Of a stretch of DNA of 28,869 bases, positions 21,671 through 28,869 are shown in pieces. Where the stretch lies: positions 1 to 28,869 of the forward strand of contig DAORGW010000011.1 of the NCBI GenBank assembly GCA_035356975.1, in the 5' to 3' direction. Made by a program: the position numbers and the translations under genes. Each line of letters begins with the position of its first letter. The first letter of the stretch is position 1. Source of the DNA: STF1-138 sp035356975 (GTDB taxonomy: Bacteria; Patescibacteriota; Patescibacteriia; UBA1558; S5-K13). The notes beneath the pieces were generated by a model, which ran no database searches, was not told the origin of the DNA, and was given only the letters and a program-made list of their open reading frames with translations.

Positions 21671-22072
21671 ATGAAAAATTATTTAGGAATAGATTATGGT
21701 ACATCAAAAATAGGTCTCGCAATATCTGATAGTGAGACAAAAGTTTGCTTACCCTATAAAATTTTATCAGAAGGAGAATTTTGGAATTTAATTTCAGACA
21801 TTTTAAAGGAAAAAAATATTGATGAAATTGTATTAGGTATTCCAAGAAATTTAAATAATCAAGATACAAAACAGACAGAAATTACAATGAATTTTTTTGA
21901 TAAATTAAAAGGTGAAATTAATAAACCAGTATATTTAGAAGATGAAAGGATGACTTCTAAATTTGCTAATAATTTGAAAAAAAATATTGGTATGAAAAAT
22001 TTAGGAGCTGAAGATGATTCTTCCGCAGCATTAATTCTTGATTCATTTTTAAAAAGAACATATGGAGCATAG
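21671..22072 (+). CDS. ruvX: Putative pre-16S rRNA nuclease / RuvX (YqgF family)
   Basis: 133 residues with the RNase H-like fold: GIDYGTSKIGLAIS at the start (catalytic Asp), IVLGIPRNLN, YLEDERMTS (second acidic site) and DDSSAALILDSFL (third Asp). The family processes the 5' end of pre-16S rRNA in E. coli and was first proposed as a Holliday junction resolvase. The start lies 11 bases after the inverted-repeat element; its last 11 bases overlap the next gene. Confidence 0.93.
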   Translation: MKNYLGIDYGTSKIGLAISDSETKVCLPYKILSEGEFWNLISDILKEKNIDEIVLGIPRNLNNQDTKQTEITMNFFDKLKGEINKPVYLEDERMTSKFANNLKKNIGMKNLGAEDDSSAALILDSFLKRTYGA

Positions 22073-23147
22073 AATATTAATTTATATTTTATTTTTTTTA
22101 TTGTCTCTTTCTTTGGGATATATTTTTTCTATACTTATGATTGAATTATCTTTTAAATTAAAAATATTAGACATCCCAAATGAAAAAAGAAAAATTCATT
22201 CACTACCAACCCCACTTTTGGGAGGAGTAGGAATATATTTAAGTTTTTTAATTTCTGTGATTTTATTTTTTGTTTTCAACCATTTTTTTGATTTTGAAAT
22301 TGTGATAAATTATTCACAAATTATTGGAGTTTTAATTGCGGGACTTATTATAATAGTTGGGGGAATAATGGATGATAAATATAATTTATCACCAATAAAA
22401 CAAATTTTATTTGTGCTTTTAGCGTGTTTTGTAATTATCATTTTTGGAACACAAATAAAATTTATAACTCGTCCGGGCGGAGGAATACTTGATTTAACAA
22501 TTGGAGAGTTTCAATTATTTGGAATGAATTTTTATATTTTAGGAATTATCATTACATTTTTGTGGCTACTTATTACAACAAATGCTACAAAACTTTTAGA
22601 CGGATTAGATGGATTGTGTAGCGGAATAACTTCAATAGGTCTTATAATGCTTTTTATTGTTTCACTTTTTTGGGATAAATCAAATAGTTTTACACCAAAT
22701 ATAATTTTAATATTTTTAGGGGCTGTAATAGGATTTTTAATTTTAAATTTTAATCCAGCAAAAATATTTTTAGGAAATGGTGGAAGTAATTTACTTGGAA
22801 TTATGATTGGTTTTTTTGCAGTTGCAACAGGTGCAAAAATAGCAACGGCACTACTTGTTATGGGATTGCCACTTCTCGATATGATTTTAGTTATAATTCA
22901 AAGATTAAAAAATCACGAGCATCCATTTACTCATGCAGACAGAAAACATTTACATTTTAAATTAATTGATTATGGATTTAGTGTAAAACGAGCAGTTTTT
23001 TTTATGTATTTAGCATCATTTACATTTGGTGTGATTGCGCTTTTTCAAGATACAATTGGAAAAATAACGATGCTTTTTGTTTTATTGATTTTTTTCTCAT
23101 TAATTTTTTATAAATTAAGTAAACATGAAAAGGCTAATAATAATTAA
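22062..23147 (+). CDS. Undecaprenyl-phosphate sugar-1-phosphate transferase (WecA/TagO/MraY superfamily)
   Basis: 361 residues with about ten membrane segments. Hallmarks of family 4 glycosyltransferases: the DIPNEKRKIHSLPTPLLGG loop, the GGIMDDKYNLSP motif (metal-binding Asp pair), NATKLLDGLDGL and the HADRKHLHFKL loop. That last His-rich loop with HLH points to the WecA/TagO group rather than to MraY. It would transfer a sugar phosphate from a UDP-sugar to undecaprenyl phosphate to start a cell-surface polymer. It overlaps ruvX by 11 bases and the DUF192 gene by 23 bases, so translational coupling is likely. Confidence 0.9.
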   Translation: MEHRILIYILFFLLSLSLGYIFSILMIELSFKLKILDIPNEKRKIHSLPTPLLGGVGIYLSFLISVILFFVFNHFFDFEIVINYSQIIGVLIAGLIIIVGGIMDDKYNLSPIKQILFVLLACFVIIIFGTQIKFITRPGGGILDLTIGEFQLFGMNFYILGIIITFLWLLITTNATKLLDGLDGLCSGITSIGLIMLFIVSLFWDKSNSFTPNIILIFLGAVIGFLILNFNPAKIFLGNGGSNLLGIMIGFFAVATGAKIATALLVMGLPLLDMILVIIQRLKNHEHPFTHADRKHLHFKLIDYGFSVKRAVFFMYLASFTFGVIALFQDTIGKITMLFVLLIFFSLIFYKLSKHEKANNN

Positions 23148-23574
23148 TCTCATTTTATTTTTTGTTTTATCGGGGTGTGTAAAGACAGGAAAAAATATAG
23201 AAGGAAATTATAACCATAAATTACTCATAAATGATATTCTAGTTTCAGTTGAAATTGTTTCAAGTTTTACAGATATGCAAAAAGGATTATCAGATAGAAA
23301 TGAAATGTGTGAAAATTGTGGAATGCTTTTTATAATGAGTGATTCAGACATTCATCATTTCTGGATGGGAAAAATGAGATTTGAACTTGATTTCGCATAT
23401 ATTGAAAATAATAAAATAGTAGAAATTTTTAAAAATGTTCCTATTTATACAAACGGAGAATATACAAAAATTAATTCTACGCAAAATTCAGATATGGTGT
23501 TAGAATTAAACGCAGGATTTTTAGATAAAAATAATATAAATGTAGGTGATGAAATTAAATTAATAAATAATTAA
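23125..23574 (+). CDS. DUF192 lipoprotein
   Basis: 149 residues. N-terminal signal with lipobox VLSGC (Cys18), predicting a lipid-anchored extracytoplasmic protein. The rest matches DUF192: VEIVSSFTDMQKGLSDR, GMLFIM, HHFWMGKMRFELDFAYI and VLELNAGF. The molecular role of DUF192 is not settled. It overlaps the preceding transferase gene by 23 bases. Confidence 0.88.
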   Translation: MKRLIIINLILFFVLSGCVKTGKNIEGNYNHKLLINDILVSVEIVSSFTDMQKGLSDRNEMCENCGMLFIMSDSDIHHFWMGKMRFELDFAYIENNKIVEIFKNVPIYTNGEYTKINSTQNSDMVLELNAGFLDKNNINVGDEIKLINN

Positions 23575-23587
23575 AATATAAATAACT

Positions 23588-24778
23588 ATGCAAATTTCAA
23601 AAAGAGCGCAGGACATTCAGGAGTCCCCAATTAGAAAATTAAAACCATACGAAGATGAAGCAGCTAAACGCGGAATAAAAGTGTATCATCTTAACATTGG
23701 TCAGCCAGACATAAAAACTCCAGAAAAATTTTTAGATGTTTATAGAAATTATGATGAAAAAGTATTGGCCTATGGACCGTCTGGCGGACTTGATAATTAT
23801 AGGGAAAATTTAAGTAATTATTATAAAAAATTAGGAATTGATTTATGTAAAGAAAATATAATAATTACAACGGCCGGATCTGAGGCAATAATTTTTGCTC
23901 TTATGGTTGTTTGTGATCATGGAGATGAAATAATTATTCCAGAACCATTTTATACAAATTATAACGGATTTTCTCAAATGGCTGGAGTCAGTGTTATTCC
24001 AATTGAAACAAAGATAGAAAATGCTTATGCGCTCCCAACTGACGAGCAATTTAAAAATGTAATTACGCAAAAAACAAAAGCAATTGTAATTTGTAATCCA
24101 AACAACCCCACTGGTGCAGTTTATTCAAAAGAAGAATTAGATAGAGTTGTTAATATTGCACAAGAAAATAATTTATACATAATTGCAGATGAAGTTTATA
24201 GAGAATTTGTCTATGATGGATTAAAACATTATAGTTTTTTAAACTTTACAGACGCAAGTGAAAATATAATTGTCGTTGATAGTGTTTCAAAAAGATATAG
24301 TGCATGTGGTGCAAGAGTGGGGTGTATTATTTCAAAAAATAAAGAAATTATGGCTTCGGTTATGAAATTTGCACAAGCAAGATTGTGTCCACCAACAGTT
24401 GATCAGTTAGCAGCAAATGCAGTAATTGATTTAGAGCAAGATTATTTTGATGAAGTTATACATGAATATACAAAAAGACGCGATATTGTATATGAAGAAT
24501 TAAGTAAAATCGATGGAGTGATTTGTAAAAAACCAGAAGGCGCTTTTTATATAATGGCAAAATTACCAATTGAAGACTCTGAAGATTTTGTAGTTTGGTT
24601 GCTTAAAGAATTTTCAGTTGATAATGAAACTGTTATGTTTGCACCAGCGGGTGGATTTTATGCAACCCCAGATTTAGGCAAAAATGAAATAAGAATTGCT
24701 TATGTTTTAAATGAAGCTGATCTAAGAAGGGCAATGGAAATACTAAGAAAAGGACTAGAAGCTTACAAAAATAGGTAA
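23588..24778 (+). CDS. Pyridoxal-phosphate aminotransferase, class I/II (aspartate-type)
   Basis: 396 residues, full length. Visible: LNIGQPDIKTP, the PLP-phosphate turn TTAGSEAI, CNPNNPTGAVYS (Asn and Pro of the cofactor pocket), ADEVYREF (Asp and Tyr), the Schiff-base Lys in DSVSKRYSACGARVG and the C-terminal EIRIAYVLN with the substrate-binding Arg. The family transfers amino groups from aspartate or aromatic amino acids; the exact substrate cannot be read from sequence alone. It is in the same direction as the preceding genes, 13 bases after DUF192. Confidence 0.9.
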   Translation: MQISKRAQDIQESPIRKLKPYEDEAAKRGIKVYHLNIGQPDIKTPEKFLDVYRNYDEKVLAYGPSGGLDNYRENLSNYYKKLGIDLCKENIIITTAGSEAIIFALMVVCDHGDEIIIPEPFYTNYNGFSQMAGVSVIPIETKIENAYALPTDEQFKNVITQKTKAIVICNPNNPTGAVYSKEELDRVVNIAQENNLYIIADEVYREFVYDGLKHYSFLNFTDASENIIVVDSVSKRYSACGARVGCIISKNKEIMASVMKFAQARLCPPTVDQLAANAVIDLEQDYFDEVIHEYTKRRDIVYEELSKIDGVICKKPEGAFYIMAKLPIEDSEDFVVWLLKEFSVDNETVMFAPAGGFYATPDLGKNEIRIAYVLNEADLRRAMEILRKGLEAYKNR

Positions 24779-24798
24779 TTTTAGGCACTATTTAATTA

Positions 24799-24827
24799 TT
24801 GACTTTTTTATTTTATTGTAGTAAAAT
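24799..24827 (+). promoter_or_regulatory. Promoter for rplU
   Basis: TTGACT, a 17-base spacer, TAAAAT. It sits 21 bases after the aminotransferase stop and gives rplU a leader of about 35 bases. Confidence 0.7.
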
Positions 24828-24866
24828 TTGATTACTATATTTATATAATTAAATTTATTCAAAAAT

Positions 24867-25172
24867 ATGAAATTAGCAGTAATAAGAACAGGAAGCAAGC
24901 AATACAAAGTCAAAGAAGGCGATAAAATTAAAGTTGAAAAAATCAAAGGTGATGAAGGAGTTAAAATTGAACTAGACGATATTCTTTTATTATCAGATGG
25001 TGATAAAGTAGAAGTTGGAACCCCAAAACTTGATAAAAAAATATCAGCAACTATTTTAAAGCAATCTAGAGCAAGAAAAGTAAGAGTTGTTAAATACAAA
25101 GCGAAAACAAGATATCATAAAGCCTATGGTCATAGACAACATTTTACAGAGTTAGAAATCAATAAAATATAA
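24867..25172 (+). CDS. rplU: 50S ribosomal protein L21
   Basis: 101 residues, typical. Family pattern: AVIRTGSKQYKVKEGDKI, VEVGTPKL and the C-terminal KKKRRKNYRRxxGHRQ-type segment, here VVKYKAKTRYHKAYGHRQHFT. L21 contacts 23S rRNA and L20. rpmA (L27), its usual partner, does not follow. It is flanked by its own promoter and terminator. Confidence 0.96.
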   Translation: MKLAVIRTGSKQYKVKEGDKIKVEKIKGDEGVKIELDDILLLSDGDKVEVGTPKLDKKISATILKQSRARKVRVVKYKAKTRYHKAYGHRQHFTELEINKI

Positions 25173-25183
25173 TTATTTCTATA

Positions 25184-25219
25184 AAAAAATCCCTCGAGCT
25201 AAACTTCACGGGATTTTTT
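25184..25219 (+). terminator. Intrinsic terminator after rplU
   Basis: A 10-bp stem AAAAAATCCC/GGGATTTTTT (25184-25193/25210-25219) closes a 16-base loop; its T-rich right arm is the T-run. The next promoter starts 4 bases later. Confidence 0.8.
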
Positions 25220-25222
25220 GAT

Positions 25223-25251
25223 TTGACAAAAAATAGTTATGGGTATATACT
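25223..25251 (+). promoter_or_regulatory. Promoter for the DUF5320-DUF134-thioredoxin group
   Basis: TTGACA, a 17-base spacer, TATACT, directly after the rplU terminator. The ~60-base leader contains no clear Shine-Dalgarno. Confidence 0.75.
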
Positions 25252-25317
25252 CATAATAGACAATGAAAAGTAAAGATCGCGTTGTCAAAATTAAATAATA
25301 AAGTAAAATATAAATAT

Positions 25318-25551
25318 ATGCCAAGATTAAATGGAACTGGCCCAATGGGTCAAGGTGCTCTAACTGGTAGAGGATTAGGTCGTTGTGGAAATGGAATGGG
25401 AATCGGTTATGGATGTAGAAATGGATATGGATTTAGAAGATTTATATCTTCTAAAAATGAATTACAAGCATTAGAAAATGAAGAAAAAATGCTTTTAGAG
25501 GAATTAGAGATTATTAAATCAGAAAAGCAAGCATTGAAAGATGAAAAATAA
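25318..25551 (+). CDS. DUF5320 family protein
   Basis: 77 residues from the ATG at 25318 (MPRLNGTGPMG); an upstream in-frame TTG (25282) would add 12 non-family residues. The N-terminal half is Gly-rich with the family signature GTGPMGQGALTGRG and two cysteines (RCGNG, YGCRNG). The C-terminal half is a Glu/Lys coiled coil. Genes of this family often neighbour DUF134 and dinitrogenase iron-molybdenum cofactor-like genes; its biochemical role is unknown, with metal binding suspected. Confidence 0.85.
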   Translation: MPRLNGTGPMGQGALTGRGLGRCGNGMGIGYGCRNGYGFRRFISSKNELQALENEEKMLLEELEIIKSEKQALKDEK

Positions 25552-25606
25552 AAGAAGGCACTGGAAACGGCCCTTCACAAGAAGTGAAGGGCTGAAGCAC
25601 CTTCTT
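25552..25606 (+). other. Compact nested stem-loop between DUF5320 and DUF134 genes
   Basis: It starts at the base after the DUF5320 stop. Outer stem AAGAAGG/CCTTCTT (25552-25558/25600-25606), inner stem GCCCTTCAC/GTGAAGGGC (25570-25578/25584-25592, loop AAGAA), with asymmetric internal strands of 11 and 7 bases between them. No T-run follows. It could be a 3'-end stabiliser, a processing site or a ligand-responsive element. Bases 25607-25697 hold nothing I can identify. Confidence 0.6.
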
Positions 25607-25697
25607 ATAAAAGATATTATCAAATTTATTTCATCTTTTCAATATTTGTATTAGATAATATAATAAATTTAATTATAAACAGCATTAATAAAATAAT

Positions 25698-25979
25698 ATG
25701 CCAAGACCAAGACTTTGTAGAAAAATAAATTTTAATCCAGGTGTTACTTATTTTAAGCCCCAGGGAATCCCCATGAGGGAACTTGAAATTGTTGAACTTA
25801 CAACAGAAGAAGTAGAATCTTATAGATTAAGACATATAAATAATTTAGAGCAAAAACAGGCCGCTAAAAAAATGAACACATCTACAAGTACATATCAGAG
25901 AATACTTTATTCGGCTTATGAAAAAATAGCTGATGCTCTAATAAATGGAAAAGCAATTAAAATAATCAAAATAATTTAA
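25698..25979 (+). CDS. DUF134 family predicted DNA-binding protein
   Basis: 93 residues. Family start MPRPRLCRKINFNPGVTYFKP; then ELTTEEVESYRLRHINNLEQKQAAKKMNTSTSTYQRIL, a sigma-like helix-turn-helix (the helix after 'EQKQAAKKM' and the recognition helix 'STSTYQRIL'). Likely a small transcription factor; the Cys at the start may help metal binding. It sits within the DUF5320/thioredoxin group and may regulate it. Confidence 0.88.
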   Translation: MPRPRLCRKINFNPGVTYFKPQGIPMRELEIVELTTEEVESYRLRHINNLEQKQAAKKMNTSTSTYQRILYSAYEKIADALINGKAIKIIKII

Positions 25980-25993
25980 ATTAATAAAAACAT

Positions 25994-26263
25994 ATGAAAG
26001 TATTAAAATTTGGTGCAGTTTGGTGTCCAGGATGCCTGGTTATGAAACCAAGATGGAAAGAAATAGAAGAAGAAAATCCATGGCTCGAAACGCAATATTA
26101 TGATTTTGACAATGATAAAGAAGCCGTAAATTTATATAATATAGATAAAGTATTGCCAATTTTTGTTTTTTTAGATAAAGACGGAAAAGAATTTTTACGC
26201 CTTAATGGTGAAATAAAAAAGGATAAATTAATTGAAATTATCAATGAAAATAAAAATAAATAA
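25994..26263 (+). CDS. Thioredoxin-like protein
   Basis: 89 residues with the redox-active WCPGC (C11/C14) and the cis-Pro loop VLPIFVFLDKDGKE. No signal peptide, so it should be cytoplasmic. Slightly shorter than standard thioredoxin (~105). The next gene (2 bases later) encodes a membrane thiol carrier, so this protein could be its cytoplasmic electron donor. Confidence 0.9.
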   Translation: MKVLKFGAVWCPGCLVMKPRWKEIEEENPWLETQYYDFDNDKEAVNLYNIDKVLPIFVFLDKDGKEFLRLNGEIKKDKLIEIINENKNK

Positions 26264-26265
26264 TT

Positions 26266-27552
26266 ATGAGAAATATAATTAAAAAAATAGTTTATTTATT
26301 TTTGTTTGTTTTTATTTTGTTGCCAAATTTTTCAGATGCGCAGAGTAATCAAATTAATGCATATTTTTTCTATGGGGATGGGTGTCCTCACTGTGCTAAG
26401 GAGTTAGAATTATTAAATTATTGGTCTAATACTCAATATCCAAATTTAAAAGTTTATGAATATGAAATATATAATAATAGAGAAAATTTATTACTTTTAC
26501 AAAAAATAGGAGAAACATTAAATATTCCAATAGATGGAGTTCCCTTTCTTTATGTTGGTGGACAACATTTTATAGGTTATTCTGAAACAATTACCAGAGA
26601 TGCTATAAAAAAAAGATTAGATGAGTGTTCAATCCAAAAATGTAATGATTCAGTTGATGAAATTTTAGGAATTAATAATTCTAAAATAGAGGAAGTAATT
26701 ATTCCTGTAAAAGAAGATTATAATAAGAACGAAAATCAGGAAAAAATTATAGAAAATGAAGAACAAACAAATAATTCCCAAGAAATTGTTAATAATCAGA
26801 ATAAAAAAATTATTAAATTACCAGTTTTAGGAGAAGTTGATGTTATGAATTTTTCATTGCCGATTTTAACTATTGTTATGGGTGCTTTAGATGGATTTAA
26901 TCCTTGCGCTATGTGGATTTTATTATTTTTAATTAGTTTACTTCTAGGGATGAAAGATAGAAAAAGGATGTGGATTTTGGGAATTATGTTTATAGTAACA
27001 TCTTCATTTGTTTATTTTTTGTTTATGTCGGCCTGGCTTAATCTCATATTATTTTTAGGATTTGTTACATGGTTTAGAATTTTAGTTGGGATTTTTGCTC
27101 TTTTTGGGGGTTCTTATAGTTTAAAAGAATTTTTATTTAATAAAGAAAGTGGGTGTAAAGTTACGGGAGAAGAAAAAAGACAGAAAATCTTTGATAGAAT
27201 GAAGTCTATTATAAAACAAAATAGTTTATTTTTATCTCTTATTGGAATAATTACTCTAGCTTTTGTGGTAAATTTAGTTGAACTTATTTGTTCTGCTGGA
27301 TTACCAGCTATTTATACTCAGGTATTAGCATTAAACTCAATGAGTGGTTTTAAATATTATTTATATATTCTGCTTTATGTTTTCTTTTTTATGCTTGATG
27401 ATTTGTTTGTATTTTTTGTTGCTATGATTACTTTAAAAATGACAGGAGTAACAACTAAATATACTAGAGTTTCTCGTTTAATTGGCGGAATAATAATGTT
27501 TCTAATAGGTTTATTGCTTATATTTAAACCAGAGTTACTAATGTTTGGTTAA
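26266..27552 (+). CDS. Exported thioredoxin domain fused to CcdA/DsbD-like membrane domain
   Basis: 428 residues. A signal-anchor (1-25) is followed by a thioredoxin/glutaredoxin domain with GCPHC (C40/C43) and the cis-Pro region GVPFLYVGG. An Asn/Glu/Lys-rich linker (~150-185) leads to six hydrophobic segments of the CcdA/DsbD type, with conserved Cys in GFNPCAMW and ELICSAGLP. Such proteins carry electrons from cytoplasmic thioredoxin across the membrane to reduce outside disulfides. The outside CxxC is N-terminal here; in E. coli DsbD the thioredoxin domain is C-terminal. It starts 2 bases after the thioredoxin stop. Confidence 0.88.
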   Translation: MRNIIKKIVYLFLFVFILLPNFSDAQSNQINAYFFYGDGCPHCAKELELLNYWSNTQYPNLKVYEYEIYNNRENLLLLQKIGETLNIPIDGVPFLYVGGQHFIGYSETITRDAIKKRLDECSIQKCNDSVDEILGINNSKIEEVIIPVKEDYNKNENQEKIIENEEQTNNSQEIVNNQNKKIIKLPVLGEVDVMNFSLPILTIVMGALDGFNPCAMWILLFLISLLLGMKDRKRMWILGIMFIVTSSFVYFLFMSAWLNLILFLGFVTWFRILVGIFALFGGSYSLKEFLFNKESGCKVTGEEKRQKIFDRMKSIIKQNSLFLSLIGIITLAFVVNLVELICSAGLPAIYTQVLALNSMSGFKYYLYILLYVFFFMLDDLFVFFVAMITLKMTGVTTKYTRVSRLIGGIIMFLIGLLLIFKPELLMFG

Positions 27553-27560
27553 AAGTGTTT

Positions 27561-27603
27561 TTAAAATAAAAAACTCGGTATAAAAACCGATTTTTTATTT
27601 ATG
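27561..27603. terminator. Bidirectional terminator between convergent genes
   Basis: TCGGT/ACCGA (27575-27579/27586-27590) with an A-run before and a T-run after, which extend the stem apart from one unpaired C. It serves the plus-strand redox gene and the minus-strand DUF1295 gene. Confidence 0.75.
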
Positions 27604-27618
27604 TTTCATTTTAAATAT

Positions 27619-28389
27619 TTATAATTTTTTTGGTGGAAGTGGTATAAACACACTAGTTTGTTTTTTATATTCTATGAATTCATGATTTTCAGACATTTTT
27701 TTCTCTAGAAGTGGAATGCCAGAAATTTTTAAAATAAGAATTGTTATAGTAAGTGGTCCGATTATTCCAATGAGTCCACTGGAAACATTTGTTGCAATTA
27801 ACCAAATTCCCCACCACTGCGTAACTTCACCAAAATAATTAGGATGTCTTGTATATTTCCAGAGCCCAGTTCTTATAATTTTTCCATTATTTTCCGGATT
27901 TTTAATAAATTTTGCAAGTTGAGAATCACCAACGGATTCAAAGAAAAATCCAATAATCCAAACAATTATCCCAAGAAAATCAATTACTGATAAATTAGTA
28001 TTTGAATTTTTATTTATAATTAATACTGGAGAGCATATCATAAATAATAGTATTCCTTGTAAAATATAAATTTGTATATATGATCTAATATAAAAATATT
28101 TTCCCCAAGACTCTCTCCACTCTTGGTACCTGTAATCTTCTTTTTTATTTTTGTTGCGTTTGTAAATATGTAGTGCTAATCTAATTCCCCATATACTAAC
28201 TAATATTCCAACAATAAATCCACGAATACTAAAATTATTTGAAATAAAAATAGATACCCATGTGAGCAAAACAAAACCTAGTCCCCAGGCCACATCAGCA
28301 AAATCATTTCTTTTTTTAATTAGAGAAACAATAAACCAAATATTCATGTAAATGAATAATATTATTATTAGGGTAAAATAATAATTCAT
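27619..28389 (-). CDS. DUF1295 / steroid-5-alpha-reductase-like membrane protein
   Basis: 256 residues with about six to seven membrane segments. Family motifs: the N-terminal DFADVAWGLGF, RYQEWRESWGKYF, and the C-terminal GLWKYTRHPNYFGEVTQWWGIW, which matches the RHPNYxGE signature of DUF1295 and isoprenylcysteine methyltransferase-like enzymes. Possibly acts on lipids; the substrate is unknown. It follows the DUF2177 gene by 2 bases on the same strand. Confidence 0.88.
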   Translation of the reverse strand: MNYYFTLIIILFIYMNIWFIVSLIKKRNDFADVAWGLGFVLLTWVSIFISNNFSIRGFIVGILVSIWGIRLALHIYKRNKNKKEDYRYQEWRESWGKYFYIRSYIQIYILQGILLFMICSPVLIINKNSNTNLSVIDFLGIIVWIIGFFFESVGDSQLAKFIKNPENNGKIIRTGLWKYTRHPNYFGEVTQWWGIWLIATNVSSGLIGIIGPLTITILILKISGIPLLEKKMSENHEFIEYKKQTSVFIPLPPKKL

Positions 28390-28391
28390 AT

Positions 28392-28784
28392 TTATATTTT
28401 ATTTATGATAAAAAAGCTTATTAGACAAACTAATGAAGATAATATTGTACCCCAAATTAAATCAATAATGGTAACTATCAGTGGCCAATCTTTTATTGTA
28501 GCGAGATTTGTTAAATCATAGGTTGCGTAAGTAATTAATCCAAAAAGAGCACCAAATAAAAGTGCATGAGTCCATGAATTTTTTTCTAGAGCGGGACTAA
28601 TTACGAAAATTGTAACCCCAAGAATAAAGAGTAGATAAAAAATTATTGCCGAGAGCCAATTAATATTTGTTTTCATTAGAAATCCAATATGTTTTGCATA
28701 AAAATTTTTCGCTATTAATCCCAACCACAACATATCTATAGCAAAGAAAACCGGTAGAGTAGTAAAATAAATTTTTGTAAACAT
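28392..28784 (-). CDS. DUF2177 family membrane protein
   Basis: 130 residues with four predicted membrane helices. Family pattern: FFAIDMLWLGLIAKNFY, WTHALLFGALFGLITYATYDLTNLATIKDWPL and DLIWGTIL. DUF2177 function is unknown; the gene is often next to DUF1295 and lipid-modifying genes. First of a two-gene minus-strand operon, downstream of a tRNA gene. Confidence 0.88.
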   Translation of the reverse strand: MFTKIYFTTLPVFFAIDMLWLGLIAKNFYAKHIGFLMKTNINWLSAIIFYLLFILGVTIFVISPALEKNSWTHALLFGALFGLITYATYDLTNLATIKDWPLIVTIIDLIWGTILSSLVCLISFFIINKI

Positions 28785-28816
28785 GTTTTTATTTTTAATT
28801 TGTTAATATTGTTATT

Positions 28817-28869
28817 TGGTGGGTATGAGAGGATTTGAACCTCTGACTTTCACGATGTGAACGTGACAC
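28817..28869 (-). tRNA. tRNA-Val (anticodon CAC), 5' part outside the window
   Basis: Read on the minus strand. An encoded CCA end (28817-28819), discriminator A, acceptor 3' strand (28821-28827), T arm AGAGG-TTCAAAT-CCTCT, a 5-base variable loop, and a perfect 5-bp anticodon stem TCACG/CGTGA with loop TTCACAT. The anticodon CAC (28857-28859) reads the valine codon GUG. The D arm and acceptor 5' strand lie beyond the window edge. Confidence 0.92.

Noticed and set aside
24788..25099. Minus-strand 103-codon ORF over rplU
   Set aside because: It is antisense to rplU and covers its promoter, with a Leu/Ser-rich shadow composition.
28390..28869. A tRNA-based integration site at the right edge
   Set aside because: The tRNA-Val is present, but no integrase or repeat of its 3' end is visible inside the window.

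Overview
The window looks like part of a small, AT-rich genome of the Candidate Phyla Radiation (Patescibacteria, probably Parcubacteria-like). This is inferred from four things: strong A/T bias and AAA/ATT-rich coding; no gene for ribosomal protein L30 between rpsE and rplO, a known trait of these bacteria; ribosomal proteins with short cores but long charged tails; and starts in an AATATATATG context with almost no Shine-Dalgarno sequences. A run of 100 N at 14807-14906 shows that this is a scaffold with a gap.

Layout. (1) 1-2728 is a complete diversity-generating retroelement (DGR). It has the 3' part of a target gene ending in a DUF1566/C-type-lectin-like domain that carries the variable repeat (VR, 586-732), an Avd-type helical protein, a template repeat (TR, 1349-1492), and a DGR-type reverse transcriptase on the opposite strand whose 3' end abuts the TR. 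All seven clean VR/TR substitutions are at template adenines; one in-frame codon-length difference is not explained that way. (2) 2858-18867 is the fused str-S10-spc ribosomal supercluster: rpsL, rpsG, fusA, a small ORF, tuf, rpsJ, rplC, rplD, rplW, rplB, rpsS, rplV, rpsC, rplP, rpmC, rpsQ, rplN, rplX, rplE (broken by the gap), rpsN, rpsH, rplF, rplR, rpsE, rplO and secY. (3) 18936-20046 is a self-contained transcription unit for an unrecognised, GC-richer protein with its own consensus promoter, Shine-Dalgarno and terminator. It splits secY from adk-map. (4) 20128-24778 holds adk, map, ruvX, a WecA/TagO-like sugar-phosphate transferase, a DUF192 lipoprotein and a class I/II aminotransferase. 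(5) 24799-27603 holds rplU with its own promoter and terminator, then a second promoter-led group: DUF5320, a compact nested stem-loop, a DUF134 HTH protein, a thioredoxin and a thioredoxin-CcdA/DsbD-like membrane protein. This group looks like a metal or thiol-redox cluster. (6) 27619-28869, minus strand, holds a DUF2177-DUF1295 membrane pair and the 3' part of a tRNA-Val(CAC).

The most unusual signals are: the DGR with its RT inverted relative to the TR; degenerate arrays of 7-base units directly in front of five translation-gene starts (rpsG, fusA, the small ORF, rplB, rpsS); an EF-G whose G4 motif reads NKMA instead of NKxD; a terminator-like structured leader before rplC; and a nested inverted-repeat element before ruvX.
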